Of a DNA stretch of 10,109 nt, positions 1 to 5,969 are shown piece after piece. Position 1 is the first letter of the stretch. Each line of letters opens with the position of its first letter. Below the pieces are notes generated by a model. It worked only from the letters and a program-made list of their open reading frames with translations, searched no databases and had not been told where the DNA came from. The DNA is from Methanobacteriota archaeon (GTDB lineage Archaea; Hydrothermarchaeota; Hydrothermarchaeia; Hydrothermarchaeales; BMS3B), in NCBI GenBank assembly GCA_003229935.1, contig QIGD01000032.1:1-10109 (forward strand), given 5' to 3'. The position numbers were made by a program, and so were the translations under genes.

Positions 1-1
1 C

Positions 2-520
2 AGAAGTTTCAGTATACTGGACATTGGATGTGGCTACGGCAAAGATGCTATATATTTTTCAAAGCATCTGGAATGTGCAGTTTATAGTATTGACAGCTCA
101 AAGGAAGTCGTCGATATTGCTACCTCCTCAAAAACATCAAATATAAAATTTGAATGCTGTGATTTTACCCATCTGGATAGTAGAAAATATGATATTGTAT
201 TCACCTCAAACTTATATCATTTTTTCAGAAAGCAGGAAAGGGAGAAATTCATAGAGATGGTCAGAAGAGTTCTGAAACCAGAGGAACTTTTTTTTCTGAG
301 TACTCTATCCATAGAAGATACCCAAGATTATACCGCTCTTCCAGAAACAGCTTCATCCAGAAAACCATACGTCCATCTCTCAACCAGAGAAGAATTAATG
401 GAAGAGTTTAATTTTTTGAGGATTAAAGAACTTTATGAGTATGAATATTACAAGCCTCACTATTCTGGTGAGATTCACCACCATATTTTATTGATACTGA
501 TAGGTGAAAACACTGGGTAA
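2..520 (+). CDS. Class I SAM-dependent methyltransferase, 5' end cut by window edge
   Basis: The reading frame is open from base 2 to the stop at 518-520, so the start codon lies outside the window. The visible protein (172 residues) begins inside the Rossmann fold. Motif I is ILDIGCGYGKDA (bases 14-49), followed by an acidic-loop strand (YSID), a motif resembling CDFTHLD and the late strand DIVFTSNLYHFF. A typical 'MVRRVLKP' helix follows and the protein ends ILIGENTG. A start at the internal ATG (257) would remove the SAM-binding half, so it is not the real start. The family methylates small molecules, and the TehB/type-11 group is the nearest by eye. The substrate cannot be told. It sits upstream of hisB with a separate promoter in between, so it is probably not in the his operon. 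Confidence 0.85.
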   Translation, partial: RSFSILDIGCGYGKDAIYFSKHLECAVYSIDSSKEVVDIATSSKTSNIKFECCDFTHLDSRKYDIVFTSNLYHFFRKQEREKFIEMVRRVLKPEELFFLSTLSIEDTQDYTALPETASSRKPYVHLSTREELMEEFNFLRIKELYEYEYYKPHYSGEIHHHILLILIGENTG

Positions 521-542
521 AGAGAGCTTCGCAGCAAAAAAC

Positions 543-550
543 TTATAAAA
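543..550 (+). promoter_or_regulatory. TATA box of hisB (leaderless promoter)
   Basis: TTATAAAA is centred about 25 bases before the hisB ATG at 572. Archaeal transcription starts about 22-27 bases after the TATA box, so the transcript should start at or next to the start codon. No Shine-Dalgarno sequence is visible before the ATG, which agrees with a leaderless message. Confidence 0.6.
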
Positions 551-571
551 CAGTAAAAATATTCTCTGATT

Positions 572-1141
572 ATGCGTCAAGCAAAAGTAGAACGAGCAAC
601 GAAAGAAACAGGCATAGAGGTAATTATTAATCTTGACAGCACTGGTAAAAGTACAATAAATTCATCTTTTCCCTTTCTGAATCATCTTCTTGACGGTTTT
701 TCAAGACACGGTAGGTTTGATATTAAAATTAACGCCACAGGTGATAATGAACACCATATTGTAGAGGACACTGCAATTGTTCTCGGAAGAGCTTTCAATA
801 AAGCCCTTGGAGAAAAAGTTGGAATAGAACGCTTTGGCTCAGCAATTATACCCATGGATGATGTGCTTGTGCTTGTAGCGATTGATATCGGTGGAAGGAG
901 TTATGTCGTAAATGATGTGAAGTTCAGATATAAGTCTGTCGAAGGCCTCAGTTCAGAGATGATTGACCACTTCATTGATACTCTTGTAAAAGAGATGAAG
1001 ATAAACCTCCATGCAAAGCTTCTTGCAGGTAAAAATGAACACCACAAGGCTGAAGCTTTATTCAAGGCTATGGGTGTTGCCATGAGGAAGGCCACAAGAG
1101 TTACGGGAGATGAACTTCCCAGCACAAAAGGTATATTATAA
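572..1141 (+). CDS. hisB: Imidazoleglycerol-phosphate dehydratase
   Basis: HisB removes water from imidazoleglycerol phosphate to give imidazole-acetol phosphate in cytosolic histidine synthesis. The 189-residue protein has the normal length of the single-domain enzyme of archaea and many bacteria; there is no HisN-type phosphatase domain as in Escherichia coli HisB. The two metal-binding signatures are present: HHIVED (residues 61-66) and HHKAE (157-161). Also present are NHLLDGFSRHG (37-47) and the duplicated half-domain layout with MDDVLVLVAIDIGGR (95-109). The ATG at 572 gives the expected N-terminus (RQAKVERATKET). It has its own TATA box at 543-550 and no ribosome binding site. prs starts 9 bases after its stop, so the two are probably co-transcribed. 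No other his gene is in the window, so the pathway is dispersed. Confidence 0.96.
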   Translation: MRQAKVERATKETGIEVIINLDSTGKSTINSSFPFLNHLLDGFSRHGRFDIKINATGDNEHHIVEDTAIVLGRAFNKALGEKVGIERFGSAIIPMDDVLVLVAIDIGGRSYVVNDVKFRYKSVEGLSSEMIDHFIDTLVKEMKINLHAKLLAGKNEHHKAEALFKAMGVAMRKATRVTGDELPSTKGIL

Positions 1142-1147
1142 GGTGAT
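1142..1147 (+). promoter_or_regulatory. Ribosome binding site of prs
   Basis: GGTGAT matches the anti-Shine-Dalgarno end of archaeal 16S rRNA and ends 3 bases before the prs ATG. It lies in the short hisB-prs gap and supports both the start at 1151 and internal translation on a shared message. Confidence 0.6.
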
Positions 1148-1150
1148 ATT

Positions 1151-2020
1151 ATGGTTGATTTAATAGTTAGCGGTAGTAGCTGTCAGGTTTTATCAAAAGA
1201 GATATCTGATGAGCTCAATATTGAGCTTGCCATGGTTGAAAGTGGGCGCTTTCCTGATGGTGAACTCTATCTCAGAGTGGACAGTGATATAAAGGGCAGG
1301 GACGTAGCTATTGTGCAGAGCACTTCAAAGCATCAGGATTCAAACCTGTTTGAACTCCTTTCTCTTCTTGAAACAATTAAAACAGAGGGAGCCAAAGAGG
1401 TGACTGCAGTTGTACCTTACTTTGGCTACGGCAGGCAGGACAGAAGCTTTGCACAAGGAGAAGCTGTCACCTCTAGGGTAATAGCAGAATTAATATCAAA
1501 ATATGCCGACAAATTTATCTCTCTAAACCTGCATAAAAGTACAATTCTTGACTTTTTTGATATTGAAGCTATAGAAGGAGATGTTACACCAGCTATAGCT
1601 GAATACTACTCTACCTTTGGTGTTAAAGACGCTGTGATTATATCGCCAGATAAGGGAGCATCTGGTCTTGCAAAGAATCTCGGAAAGCATCTAAAATGTG
1701 AATATGACTATCTTGAGAAGAAAAGGATTGGCCCTGGAAGAGTTAAGATTATGCCAAGTAATATAAATCTTAAGGGTAAAAACGTTATTATATATGATGA
1801 TATTATAGATTCAGGTGGCAGTATATCTGAAGCAGTAAAGCTGCTCCATAAGCAGGGGGCAGAGAACATTCTTACAGCATGTATTCACCCTGTACTACCT
1901 AACAATGCTATAACAAGACTATTCACCTCAGGTGTAGTTGATTTGGTTGGTACAAATACAATTCCAAGTCAGATAAGCTTTATAACAGTCGCAGAAATAA
2001 TCTCAAAGATGCTGAAATGA
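1151..2020 (+). CDS. prs: Ribose-phosphate pyrophosphokinase (PRPP synthetase)
   Basis: Prs transfers pyrophosphate from ATP to ribose 5-phosphate, giving PRPP for histidine, nucleotide and tryptophan synthesis. The 289 residues match the short archaeal form. Motifs in order are FPDGELYLR (34-42), PYFGYGRQDR (89-98, ATP-binding region), the histidine of NLHKS (126-130), SPDKGA (165-170), the flexible-loop region EKKRIGPGRV (189-198) and the PRPP/ribose-phosphate loop IIYDDIIDSGGS (213-224). The ATG at 1151 follows a GGTGAT site. The gene follows hisB by 9 bases and overlaps the next methyltransferase by ATGA, so it is the middle gene of a likely three-gene unit. Its product feeds the first step of the pathway in which HisB acts. 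rpiA, further along the window, makes its substrate, but in another transcript. Confidence 0.96.
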   Translation: MVDLIVSGSSCQVLSKEISDELNIELAMVESGRFPDGELYLRVDSDIKGRDVAIVQSTSKHQDSNLFELLSLLETIKTEGAKEVTAVVPYFGYGRQDRSFAQGEAVTSRVIAELISKYADKFISLNLHKSTILDFFDIEAIEGDVTPAIAEYYSTFGVKDAVIISPDKGASGLAKNLGKHLKCEYDYLEKKRIGPGRVKIMPSNINLKGKNVIIYDDIIDSGGSISEAVKLLHKQGAENILTACIHPVLPNNAITRLFTSGVVDLVGTNTIPSQISFITVAEIISKMLK

Positions 2021-2619
2021 ACACTTTTGAAGCTCTTGCAGAACGCTACGATGATTGGTACAGAAGCCCCTATGGTAAGTTAGCTTTTCAAACTGAGAAA
2101 GAATGCCTCAGGGCTATAACGGGTAAAGTTGGAGTTGAAGCTCTTGAGGTTGGTGTGGGCTCAGGCAGGTTTGCCTCATATCTGGGAATTAGATATGGCC
2201 TTGATCCTTCTCTTAATCTTTTGAAAAGGGCTAAGTTGAGGGGTGTACGAGTAGTAAGAGGTACAGGCGAAGCTCTTCCATTTAGAAAGGAAAGTTTTGA
2301 GCACATTTTTATGATCGTTACTCTCTGCTTTGTTTCATCGACAGAAATGGTAATAGAGGAATCCTCCAGAGTGCTTAGGAAGAAGGGTACCCTTGTTCTT
2401 GGCTTTATAACAGAAGAGACTCCTCTTGGAAAATTTTACAGGGAAAAAGCTGAACAGGGGCATCCTTTTTACTCAAGAGCAAAATTTTACTCCAGAGAAG
2501 AAGTCAAGCAACTTGTGAAGGTACACTTTGAGATTCTGGAAGAGAGAGTGGCAAAAATACCAGGCTATGGAGAAATCCCAGAAGGAGAGTTTTTATGCTT
2601 AAAACTCAGGAGGATGTGA
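2017..2619 (+). CDS. Class I SAM-dependent methyltransferase (UbiE/Methyltransf_11 type)
   Basis: The 200-residue protein has a complete class I fold. It opens with FEALAERYDDWYRSPYG, a start shared by many UbiE-like enzymes. Motif I is ALEVGVGSGRF (42-52), then GLDPS (61-65), GEALPF (84-89) and the strand FEHIFMIVTLCFV, followed by EESSRVLRKKGTLVLGFI (114-131). The start overlaps the stop of prs as ATGA (2017-2020) and has no clear ribosome binding site, which suggests translation by termination-reinitiation. The family contains quinone, arsenite and small-molecule methylases. No paired cysteines of the arsenite type and no other specificity mark are seen, so the substrate is unknown. The operon link to hisB-prs does not by itself prove a role in histidine or PRPP metabolism. 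Confidence 0.88.
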   Translation: MNTFEALAERYDDWYRSPYGKLAFQTEKECLRAITGKVGVEALEVGVGSGRFASYLGIRYGLDPSLNLLKRAKLRGVRVVRGTGEALPFRKESFEHIFMIVTLCFVSSTEMVIEESSRVLRKKGTLVLGFITEETPLGKFYREKAEQGHPFYSRAKFYSREEVKQLVKVHFEILEERVAKIPGYGEIPEGEFLCLKLRRM

Positions 2620-2624
2620 GACTT

Positions 2625-2647
2625 AACCTAGCTCTAATCTCTGGGTT
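2625..2647 (+). terminator. Possible hairpin after the hisB-prs-methyltransferase unit
   Basis: AACCTAG (2625-2631) can pair with CTGGGTT (2641-2647) through 7 pairs, one of them G-T, with a 9-base loop. It begins 6 bases after the methyltransferase stop. There is no T-run right after it, so a role in termination is uncertain. Confidence 0.25.
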
Positions 2648-2740
2648 GAATCACTGCTATGGTAGGAAAGGATGACCCACAATTTCTAAATGGCAAAAAG
2701 CTAAAAAGAGAATGGAAGTGCCTGTTGCCATGAAGAAAAT

Positions 2741-2996
2741 TTAATTTTTAAAGTCTGATAATCTTACTTCTTGATGGGTATTTTTTAGTCGTTGTTCAAT
2801 AATTTTGTGGTAAACATGAGAAAGTTCAAAACCAATATATTTTCTTCTGTTTTTTTTTAGCAGAGACTGCAACAGTTCCAGAACCCACAAATGAGTCAAA
2901 AACGATATCATTCTTGTTTGAACTTGCTTTAACAGAAATATCAACTAACTTCACAGGTGAATATATGTCAATAATATATAAATATTTTGGTGGCAA
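2741..2996 (-). pseudogene. Broken site-specific DNA methyltransferase (N6-adenine/N4-cytosine type), C-terminal fragment
   Basis: Read on the minus strand, bases from about 2967 down encode SPVKLVDISVKASSNKNDIVFDSFVGSGTVAVSAK. This is the end of a beta/alpha-type DNA methyltransferase: the KPxxLV segment followed by the SAM loop, usually DPFxGSGTT. The frame then shifts at a run of nine A (T-run at 2850-2858 on +) and continues as NRRKYIGFELSHVYHKIIEQRL, exactly the expected next segment, to the stop at 2741-2743. Removing one A would join the two frames without a gap. Upstream, an in-frame stop at 2999-2997 and the loss of all N-terminal domains, including the catalytic (D/N/S)PP(Y/W) motif, show that the gene is truncated. 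It is therefore a remnant of a restriction-modification or orphan methylase gene. The D-to-S change (DSF for DPF) may be further decay. Confidence 0.8.
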
Positions 2997-3167
2997 TTAA
3001 ATATTATTCGCTCTCATCCCACGACTAACGTTCATGGGCTTTCCCGCTCACGATATCGTAAGGTGCTTAACAGAGTAAAAGCCGGAAGGATTGAGAAAGT
3101 GAAGAATTCTGGAAATTAATAGAGGAACTCTATAAACATAACACCATTAATAAAGAGCCACCAAAAT
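2984..3167. repeat. 11-base inverted repeat flanking the decayed hairpin region
   Basis: ATTTTGGTGGC at 2984-2994 is the exact reverse complement of GCCACCAAAAT at 3157-3167. The pair brackets the decayed hairpin element at 3009-3047. It may be a trace of an element end or of a rearrangement, but a chance match cannot be excluded in this AT-rich sequence. Confidence 0.3.
3009..3047 (-). mobile_element. Decayed IS200/IS605-IS1341 (TnpB) right-end / guide-RNA scaffold remnant
   Basis: On the minus strand this stretch reads ...GGGAAAGCCCATGAACG, TTAGTCGTGGGATGAGAGCG. It is an imperfect hairpin (CCCA/TGGG outer stem, inner mismatches) followed by GATGA. By my hand alignment it matches the perfect hairpin at 10045-10073 at about 30 of 38 positions in the opposite orientation. 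Hairpins of the form CC...CTTTAG...GG followed by GATGAA are typical of the right end of archaeal and bacterial TnpB elements, where they end the guide-RNA scaffold. No tnpB frame is present next to it. It lies immediately upstream of the truncated DNA methyltransferase, so an insertion may have broken that gene. Confidence 0.5.
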
Positions 3168-3406
3168 TGCCCGGTATTAATCCAAAATTATATTTGCTTG
3201 TTTTGAAATGGATATGGATTCAGGAAGATTTTAATTACAAGTTGAGCTGGCAGGATGTTAATTCTCCTATTCGTTATGTTTTGGAAACAAGAACAGGAAC
3301 ACCTACTTCAAAAGACGCTGGAAGAGGGAAATTTTACGCAGCTCTAATTCTGTTAAAACATCATTTCAATTTTGACTTAGTGAAAAAGATCATACCTCTT
3401 TATTAG
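3095..3406 (+). pseudogene. Unrecognised reading frame, probably 5'-truncated
   Basis: The frame is open from 3095, just after an in-frame TGA, to the stop at 3404-3406. It has protein-like composition throughout: EEFWKLIEELYKHN near the start, then LYLLVLKWIWIQEDFNYKLSWQDVN and a basic, glycine-containing stretch RTGTPTSKDAGRGKFYAALILLK near the end. There is no ATG or GTG; the first possible start is TTG at 3167, with no ribosome binding site, and coding character begins before it. I take it as the 3' part of a longer gene whose beginning was lost. I do not recognise the family and see no transmembrane segment or known catalytic motif. Its place beside a broken DNA methyltransferase would suit a restriction-modification partner, but nothing in the sequence shows this. 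Confidence 0.4.
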
Positions 3407-3437
3407 AATGACTTACAAATTTTCACACTCATTATTA

Positions 3438-3453
3438 ACTCTTTTAAAAGAGT
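3438..3453. promoter_or_regulatory. 16-base perfect palindrome containing a symmetric TATA-like core
   Basis: ACTCTTTTAAAAGAGT is a perfect palindrome with the core TTTTAAAA. It could be a bidirectional TATA-like box or a regulator site. It stands 32 bases after the stop of the unrecognised frame and about 25 bases before a G-rich stretch at 3465-3474 that would be the start of a + strand transcript. Confidence 0.3.
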
Positions 3454-3464
3454 AAACTAAATTT

Positions 3465-3655
3465 GGGTTCGGGGCTGTTTCTGTATTATCTGCCAAGCAT
3501 GTCGCTTAGTTTTAAGTAATGGTTTGCATAATCACTTCATGAAGCTTAGTCATAGCGACATCGAGAATATTGTTTTTAGAGTTGTCAGATATTTGATTGG
3601 CACTAAGTTCGTAGCTGGGTAATATAGCATGACACTGGCTGACAACCTCTTTAAA
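3465..3655 (+). other. Gene-free stretch with long-range inverted repeats; possible structured RNA
   Basis: No intact gene is seen between 3407 and 3728. The stretch has two inverted repeats. TGTCGCT (3500-3506) pairs with AGCGACA (3554-3560), enclosing the short palindrome CTTCATGAAG (3535-3544). GTTGTCAG (3581-3588) pairs with CTGACAAC (3639-3646), with an inner ATATT/AATAT match (3590-3594 and 3621-3625), and is followed by CTCTTT. A TATA-like palindrome lies at the right distance upstream. It is less AT-rich than the short promoter spacers elsewhere in the window. One frame is open for 54 codons (3461-3622) but starts with no good start codon and resembles nothing I know. A structured RNA, an rpl35ae upstream region, or a decayed gene are all possible. 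Confidence 0.25.
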
Positions 3656-3665
3656 ATCGAACGTG

Positions 3666-3673
3666 TTTATATA
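3666..3673 (+). promoter_or_regulatory. TATA box of rpl35ae
   Basis: TTTATATA is followed about 25 bases later by the expected start of transcription near 3695, leaving a 5' leader of about 30 bases that carries the ribosome binding site. This promoter is therefore of the leadered type. Confidence 0.55.
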
Positions 3674-3714
3674 CTATAGACGAAGAGTATAGGATGAAAT
3701 ATTAAGAAAATTTC

Positions 3715-3720
3715 AGGAGG
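3715..3720 (+). promoter_or_regulatory. Strong ribosome binding site of rpl35ae
   Basis: AGGAGG lies 8 bases before the ATG at 3729. It is one of the two strongest Shine-Dalgarno sequences in the window and fixes the start of this highly expressed gene. Confidence 0.75.
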
Positions 3721-3728
3721 ATTAAAAT

Positions 3729-3980
3729 ATGAAAGGAAGAATACAGGCCTTCAGGCAAAGCAGACGGGTGAGCAATCCACGCTATGCGGTTGTGAAACCT
3801 TCAATTGAAGGAAACTACATTGGCAGGAAGGTAGTGTACACCACGCTGACAGGAAAAAAGATAGCTGGCAAGGTCAGAAAAAACCACGGCAATGCTCTGC
3901 TGGTATGCTTCTCCCACGGGCTTCCTGGACTGGCATTGGGGAGTGATGTGGAGTTCATGCCTTCATCGAAAGCCAAATAA
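3729..3980 (+). CDS. rpl35ae: Ribosomal protein L35Ae (eL33 family)
   Basis: This is a small basic protein of the large ribosomal subunit, found in eukaryotes and part of the archaea. The 83 residues fit the archaeal family. KGRIQAFRQSRR at the start is the usual first beta strand (KGVVLSYRRS in Thermococcus-type proteins). IGRKVVYTTLTGKKIAGKV (residues 31-49) is the middle of the barrel, followed by NHGNALLVCFSHGLPGLALGSDVEFM near the end (compare RVHG...F..GLPGQALG..VEI). The ATG is fixed by AGGAGG at 3715-3720. It appears to be a single-gene transcript with its own TATA box. It converges on dphB with a 53-base gap. The family is patchy among euryarchaea, so its presence together with mfnB is useful for placing the organism. 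Confidence 0.9.
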   Translation: MKGRIQAFRQSRRVSNPRYAVVKPSIEGNYIGRKVVYTTLTGKKIAGKVRKNHGNALLVCFSHGLPGLALGSDVEFMPSSKAK

Positions 3981-4033
3981 ATAATGAATTTTGAAAAGCC
4001 AGGAGATATAGCGCAGTTTCATCACAACAGAAT

Positions 4034-4819
4034 CTACTCCTCAGGAAAAGATGCAAAAGCTCTTAGAAACTCCTCCTCCATAAAGTGAAGCTCTGCAGGA
4101 ATTATAAGAGTATGAGGTGGTCTGCCAAGGTCTTCTTCCAGCAGTTTCCCTATACTGCCCGCTTTTAGTTTGAACTCAGGCGCTCCCGCCCTTGAAACAA
4201 CCACAGCAATGGTTTCAGGAGTAATAACTCCCTCCTTTTTTCTATCTTCAAGCTTCAGCAGAATTTCAATAGCTTCCTTTGCATGCATAAGATATGTTCC
4301 GCTCTTCTCAACCTTAATATCAAGGAAGAGCATTGTATGAAGCCCCATATTCATATTTGCCTTAACCGTAGTGTAAGGTGTTTCTGAAAAAAACCTTTCT
4401 TCAGGTCTTGCAATACTTGCACTCCTGCCAAATTTATAATTATGCAGTCCTGCAAGAGAGGGTGCAGCAGAGTAAATCGAAGCGTTGTTCACAACTCTAA
4501 CTTCAATTTCCAACTCTCTGGCATCAAGAAGGAGGTGTACATGAGTTGTGGATATAAGAGCATCACCAGCCACCAGCAGTGAAACCTTGCTCTTCTTTGC
4601 CCTCTCCAGTATAACTTTTTCTCCCTCCTCTTCAATATCGCTTCTTGAAAGCAGCTTAACCTTTCTGCCTATAATTTTCTCCATCCTCTTCAGATTTAAA
4701 CCAGGCATAACTGATGTGTAGAACTCAGCAAAAATATAGTCGCTGCCTCTTGCCTCTTCGAGGCCCTTTAAAGTTATATCCTTCTCACTGTAAAGTCCCA
4801 AGCCAATAAGCACAAGCAT
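4034..4819 (-). CDS. dphB: Diphthine synthase
   Basis: DphB (Dph5) uses SAM to methylate the modified histidine of elongation factor 2 on the way to diphthamide. The 261-residue protein has the expected length and fold of the tetrapyrrole-methylase-like family. It starts MLVLIGLGLYSEKDITLKGLE (residues 1-21) and has the family segments YIFAEFYTS (28-36), LLVAGDALISTTHVHL (81-96; PGDPLxATTH in most relatives), NNASIYSAAPSLAGLHNYKFG (111-131), GLHTMLFLDIK (159-169) and PPHTLIIPAELHFMEEEFL near the C-terminus. The ATG at 4819 is 24-25 bases downstream of a TATA-like box on the minus strand and has no ribosome binding site, so the message is probably leaderless. It diverges from trm5 across only 32 bases. 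Confidence 0.95.
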   Translation of the reverse strand: MLVLIGLGLYSEKDITLKGLEEARGSDYIFAEFYTSVMPGLNLKRMEKIIGRKVKLLSRSDIEEEGEKVILERAKKSKVSLLVAGDALISTTHVHLLLDARELEIEVRVVNNASIYSAAPSLAGLHNYKFGRSASIARPEERFFSETPYTTVKANMNMGLHTMLFLDIKVEKSGTYLMHAKEAIEILLKLEDRKKEGVITPETIAVVVSRAGAPEFKLKAGSIGKLLEEDLGRPPHTLIIPAELHFMEEEFLRAFASFPEE

Positions 4820-4851
4820 AATATTAATAGTTTTAATGCAATATAAAACTC
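4820..4851. promoter_or_regulatory. Compact divergent promoter of dphB and trm5
   Basis: The whole spacer between the two start codons is 32 bases. For trm5 (+), ATATTAAT at 4821-4828 is centred about 27 bases before the ATG at 4852. For dphB (-), TTTATATT (4840-4847 on the minus strand) is centred about 24-25 bases before the ATG at 4819. Each TATA box thus stands next to the other gene's start codon, and no Shine-Dalgarno sequence fits on either side. Both messages should be leaderless, and two initiation complexes could hardly bind at once. Confidence 0.6.
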
Positions 4852-5862
4852 ATGGCTCTTGCTGTTAAGATTAGAAAAGAGAAGGCAGAGGAAGCAAGAA
4901 GGAAGCTTATTGGATTTAACCTTTTTGATTCAGAATATAAAATTCTGATTAATGGAGACTATGTACTTCTCCCTGTAAGTGGAAAGCCTGAGGGCTTTAA
5001 GGTTGTTGATATCCCCCTCCAGAAGAGAAACAAAAGAAAGAGCTTCAAGGACAGACTTGGTGAAATTCTAACAGAAAATGAGATTTCACAGGTTAGAACC
5101 TCATTTGACCTTATTGGTAATATTGCAATAGTTGAAATTCCACCTGACCTGGAAAAAAAAGAAACGGAAATAGCCAGAGCACTTTTAGATTCTATAAAGG
5201 CTGTGAAGGTTGTTTTTAAGAAAGAAGGCTCGGTTTATGGCAGTGAGAGAATAAGAAAATTGAAATACCTTGCAGGAGAGAACAGAAGTGAGACAGTACA
5301 TACTGAAAATGGAATAAAACTCAAGCTGGATATAAAAGATGTTTACTTTTCACCGAGGTTGAGCTATGAAAGACTCAGAATACTCAGCAGGGTGAATGAC
5401 GGCGAGATTATAGCTGACCTTTTTGCAGGAGTAGGCCCTTTTACATTACTTATTGCGAAAGACAGAAAAGTAAAAGTTTATGCAATAGACATAAATGCCA
5501 GGGCCATAGAGTATCTTAAAGAGAATATTGAACTAAATAGACTCAAGGGAGAGGTTATTGTAATTCATGGTGATGCTATGAAGGTTGCTCCACGGAGAGT
5601 AGCTGACAGGATTATTATGAACCTTCCGAAAAAAAGTCACGAATTTTTACCCCTTGCTTTTGACGTGTTGAAAGAAAAGGGGGGGGTGATTCACTTCTAC
5701 ACAATTGCTCCTGAAGAGGAGCTTTTCACCCAAGGCGAGAGAACCATTAAGAAAATAGCAGAGGAAAAAGGAGTTATTGCTAGAATAGAGAATAGCAAGG
5801 TGGTTAGAAGCTACTCACCAGGAAATTACCATGTGGTATTTGATATCAGAGTTATTTCATAA
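4852..5862 (+). CDS. trm5: tRNA (guanine(37)-N1)-methyltransferase Trm5
   Basis: Trm5 methylates G37 next to the anticodon using SAM, which prevents frameshifting. The 336 residues contain the three expected parts. An N-terminal D1 domain (about 1-65, MALAVKIRKEKAEEARRKLI...) shows that this is the long, Trm5b-like form. A D2 domain follows, and then the class I methyltransferase domain with VYFSPRLSYER (164-174), IADLFAGVGPF (187-197), VYAIDINARAIEYLKENIELN (209-229) and the Trm5 signature MNLPKKSHEFL (256-266). R145 and E185 fall at the same numbers as residues reported as important in Methanocaldococcus jannaschii Trm5. The NLPK asparagine is N257. The ATG at 4852 has a TATA-like box about 27 bases upstream and no ribosome binding site. 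It is transcribed away from dphB. Confidence 0.95.
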   Translation: MALAVKIRKEKAEEARRKLIGFNLFDSEYKILINGDYVLLPVSGKPEGFKVVDIPLQKRNKRKSFKDRLGEILTENEISQVRTSFDLIGNIAIVEIPPDLEKKETEIARALLDSIKAVKVVFKKEGSVYGSERIRKLKYLAGENRSETVHTENGIKLKLDIKDVYFSPRLSYERLRILSRVNDGEIIADLFAGVGPFTLLIAKDRKVKVYAIDINARAIEYLKENIELNRLKGEVIVIHGDAMKVAPRRVADRIIMNLPKKSHEFLPLAFDVLKEKGGVIHFYTIAPEEELFTQGERTIKKIAEEKGVIARIENSKVVRSYSPGNYHVVFDIRVIS

Positions 5863-5939
5863 GCTATATGCAGCATTGGCAACCTGCTCGAATTTCTGAC
5901 ACTCTAAATCCAATCTTCTGCTCATATCCCATCACTAAT

Positions 5940-5947
5940 TTTAAATA
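5940..5947 (+). promoter_or_regulatory. TATA box of mfnB (leaderless promoter)
   Basis: TTTAAATA is centred about 26 bases before the ATG at 5970, where transcription should start at the codon itself. It lies inside the in-frame extension that would result from the upstream ATG at 5868, which is an argument against that longer start. Confidence 0.6.
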
Positions 5948-5969
5948 TCATTGTATAGTTCTTAATTCA

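Noticed and set aside
257..520. Separate 87-residue protein starting at ATG 257
   Set aside because: The same frame is open from base 2 and encodes the SAM-binding motif upstream, so this is the C-terminal part of a longer methyltransferase.
2659..2733. 24-codon + strand frame starting MVGKDDPQFLNGKK after the UbiE-like methyltransferase
   Set aside because: It is very short, has no ribosome binding site and no recognisable family, and lies in a decaying region.
3604..3665. tRNA-like pattern: GTTCG...CGAAC outer pairs with TA-GCTG...TAGC inside
   Set aside because: Only 56 bases between the outer pairs, the anticodon stem does not pair and there is no T arm (GGTTCGA). It is not a tRNA, and a remnant cannot be shown.
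3984..4088. 34-codon + strand frame starting MNFEKPGDIAQFHHNR after rpl35ae
   Set aside because: No ribosome binding site or promoter fits, and half of it lies antisense over the 3' end of dphB. It is more likely a shadow than a gene.
5868..5969. N-terminal extension of MfnB by 34 residues from an upstream in-frame ATG
   Set aside because: The added residues do not resemble the family, the TATA box lies inside them, and the active-site lysines fall at their known numbers only with the start at 5970.
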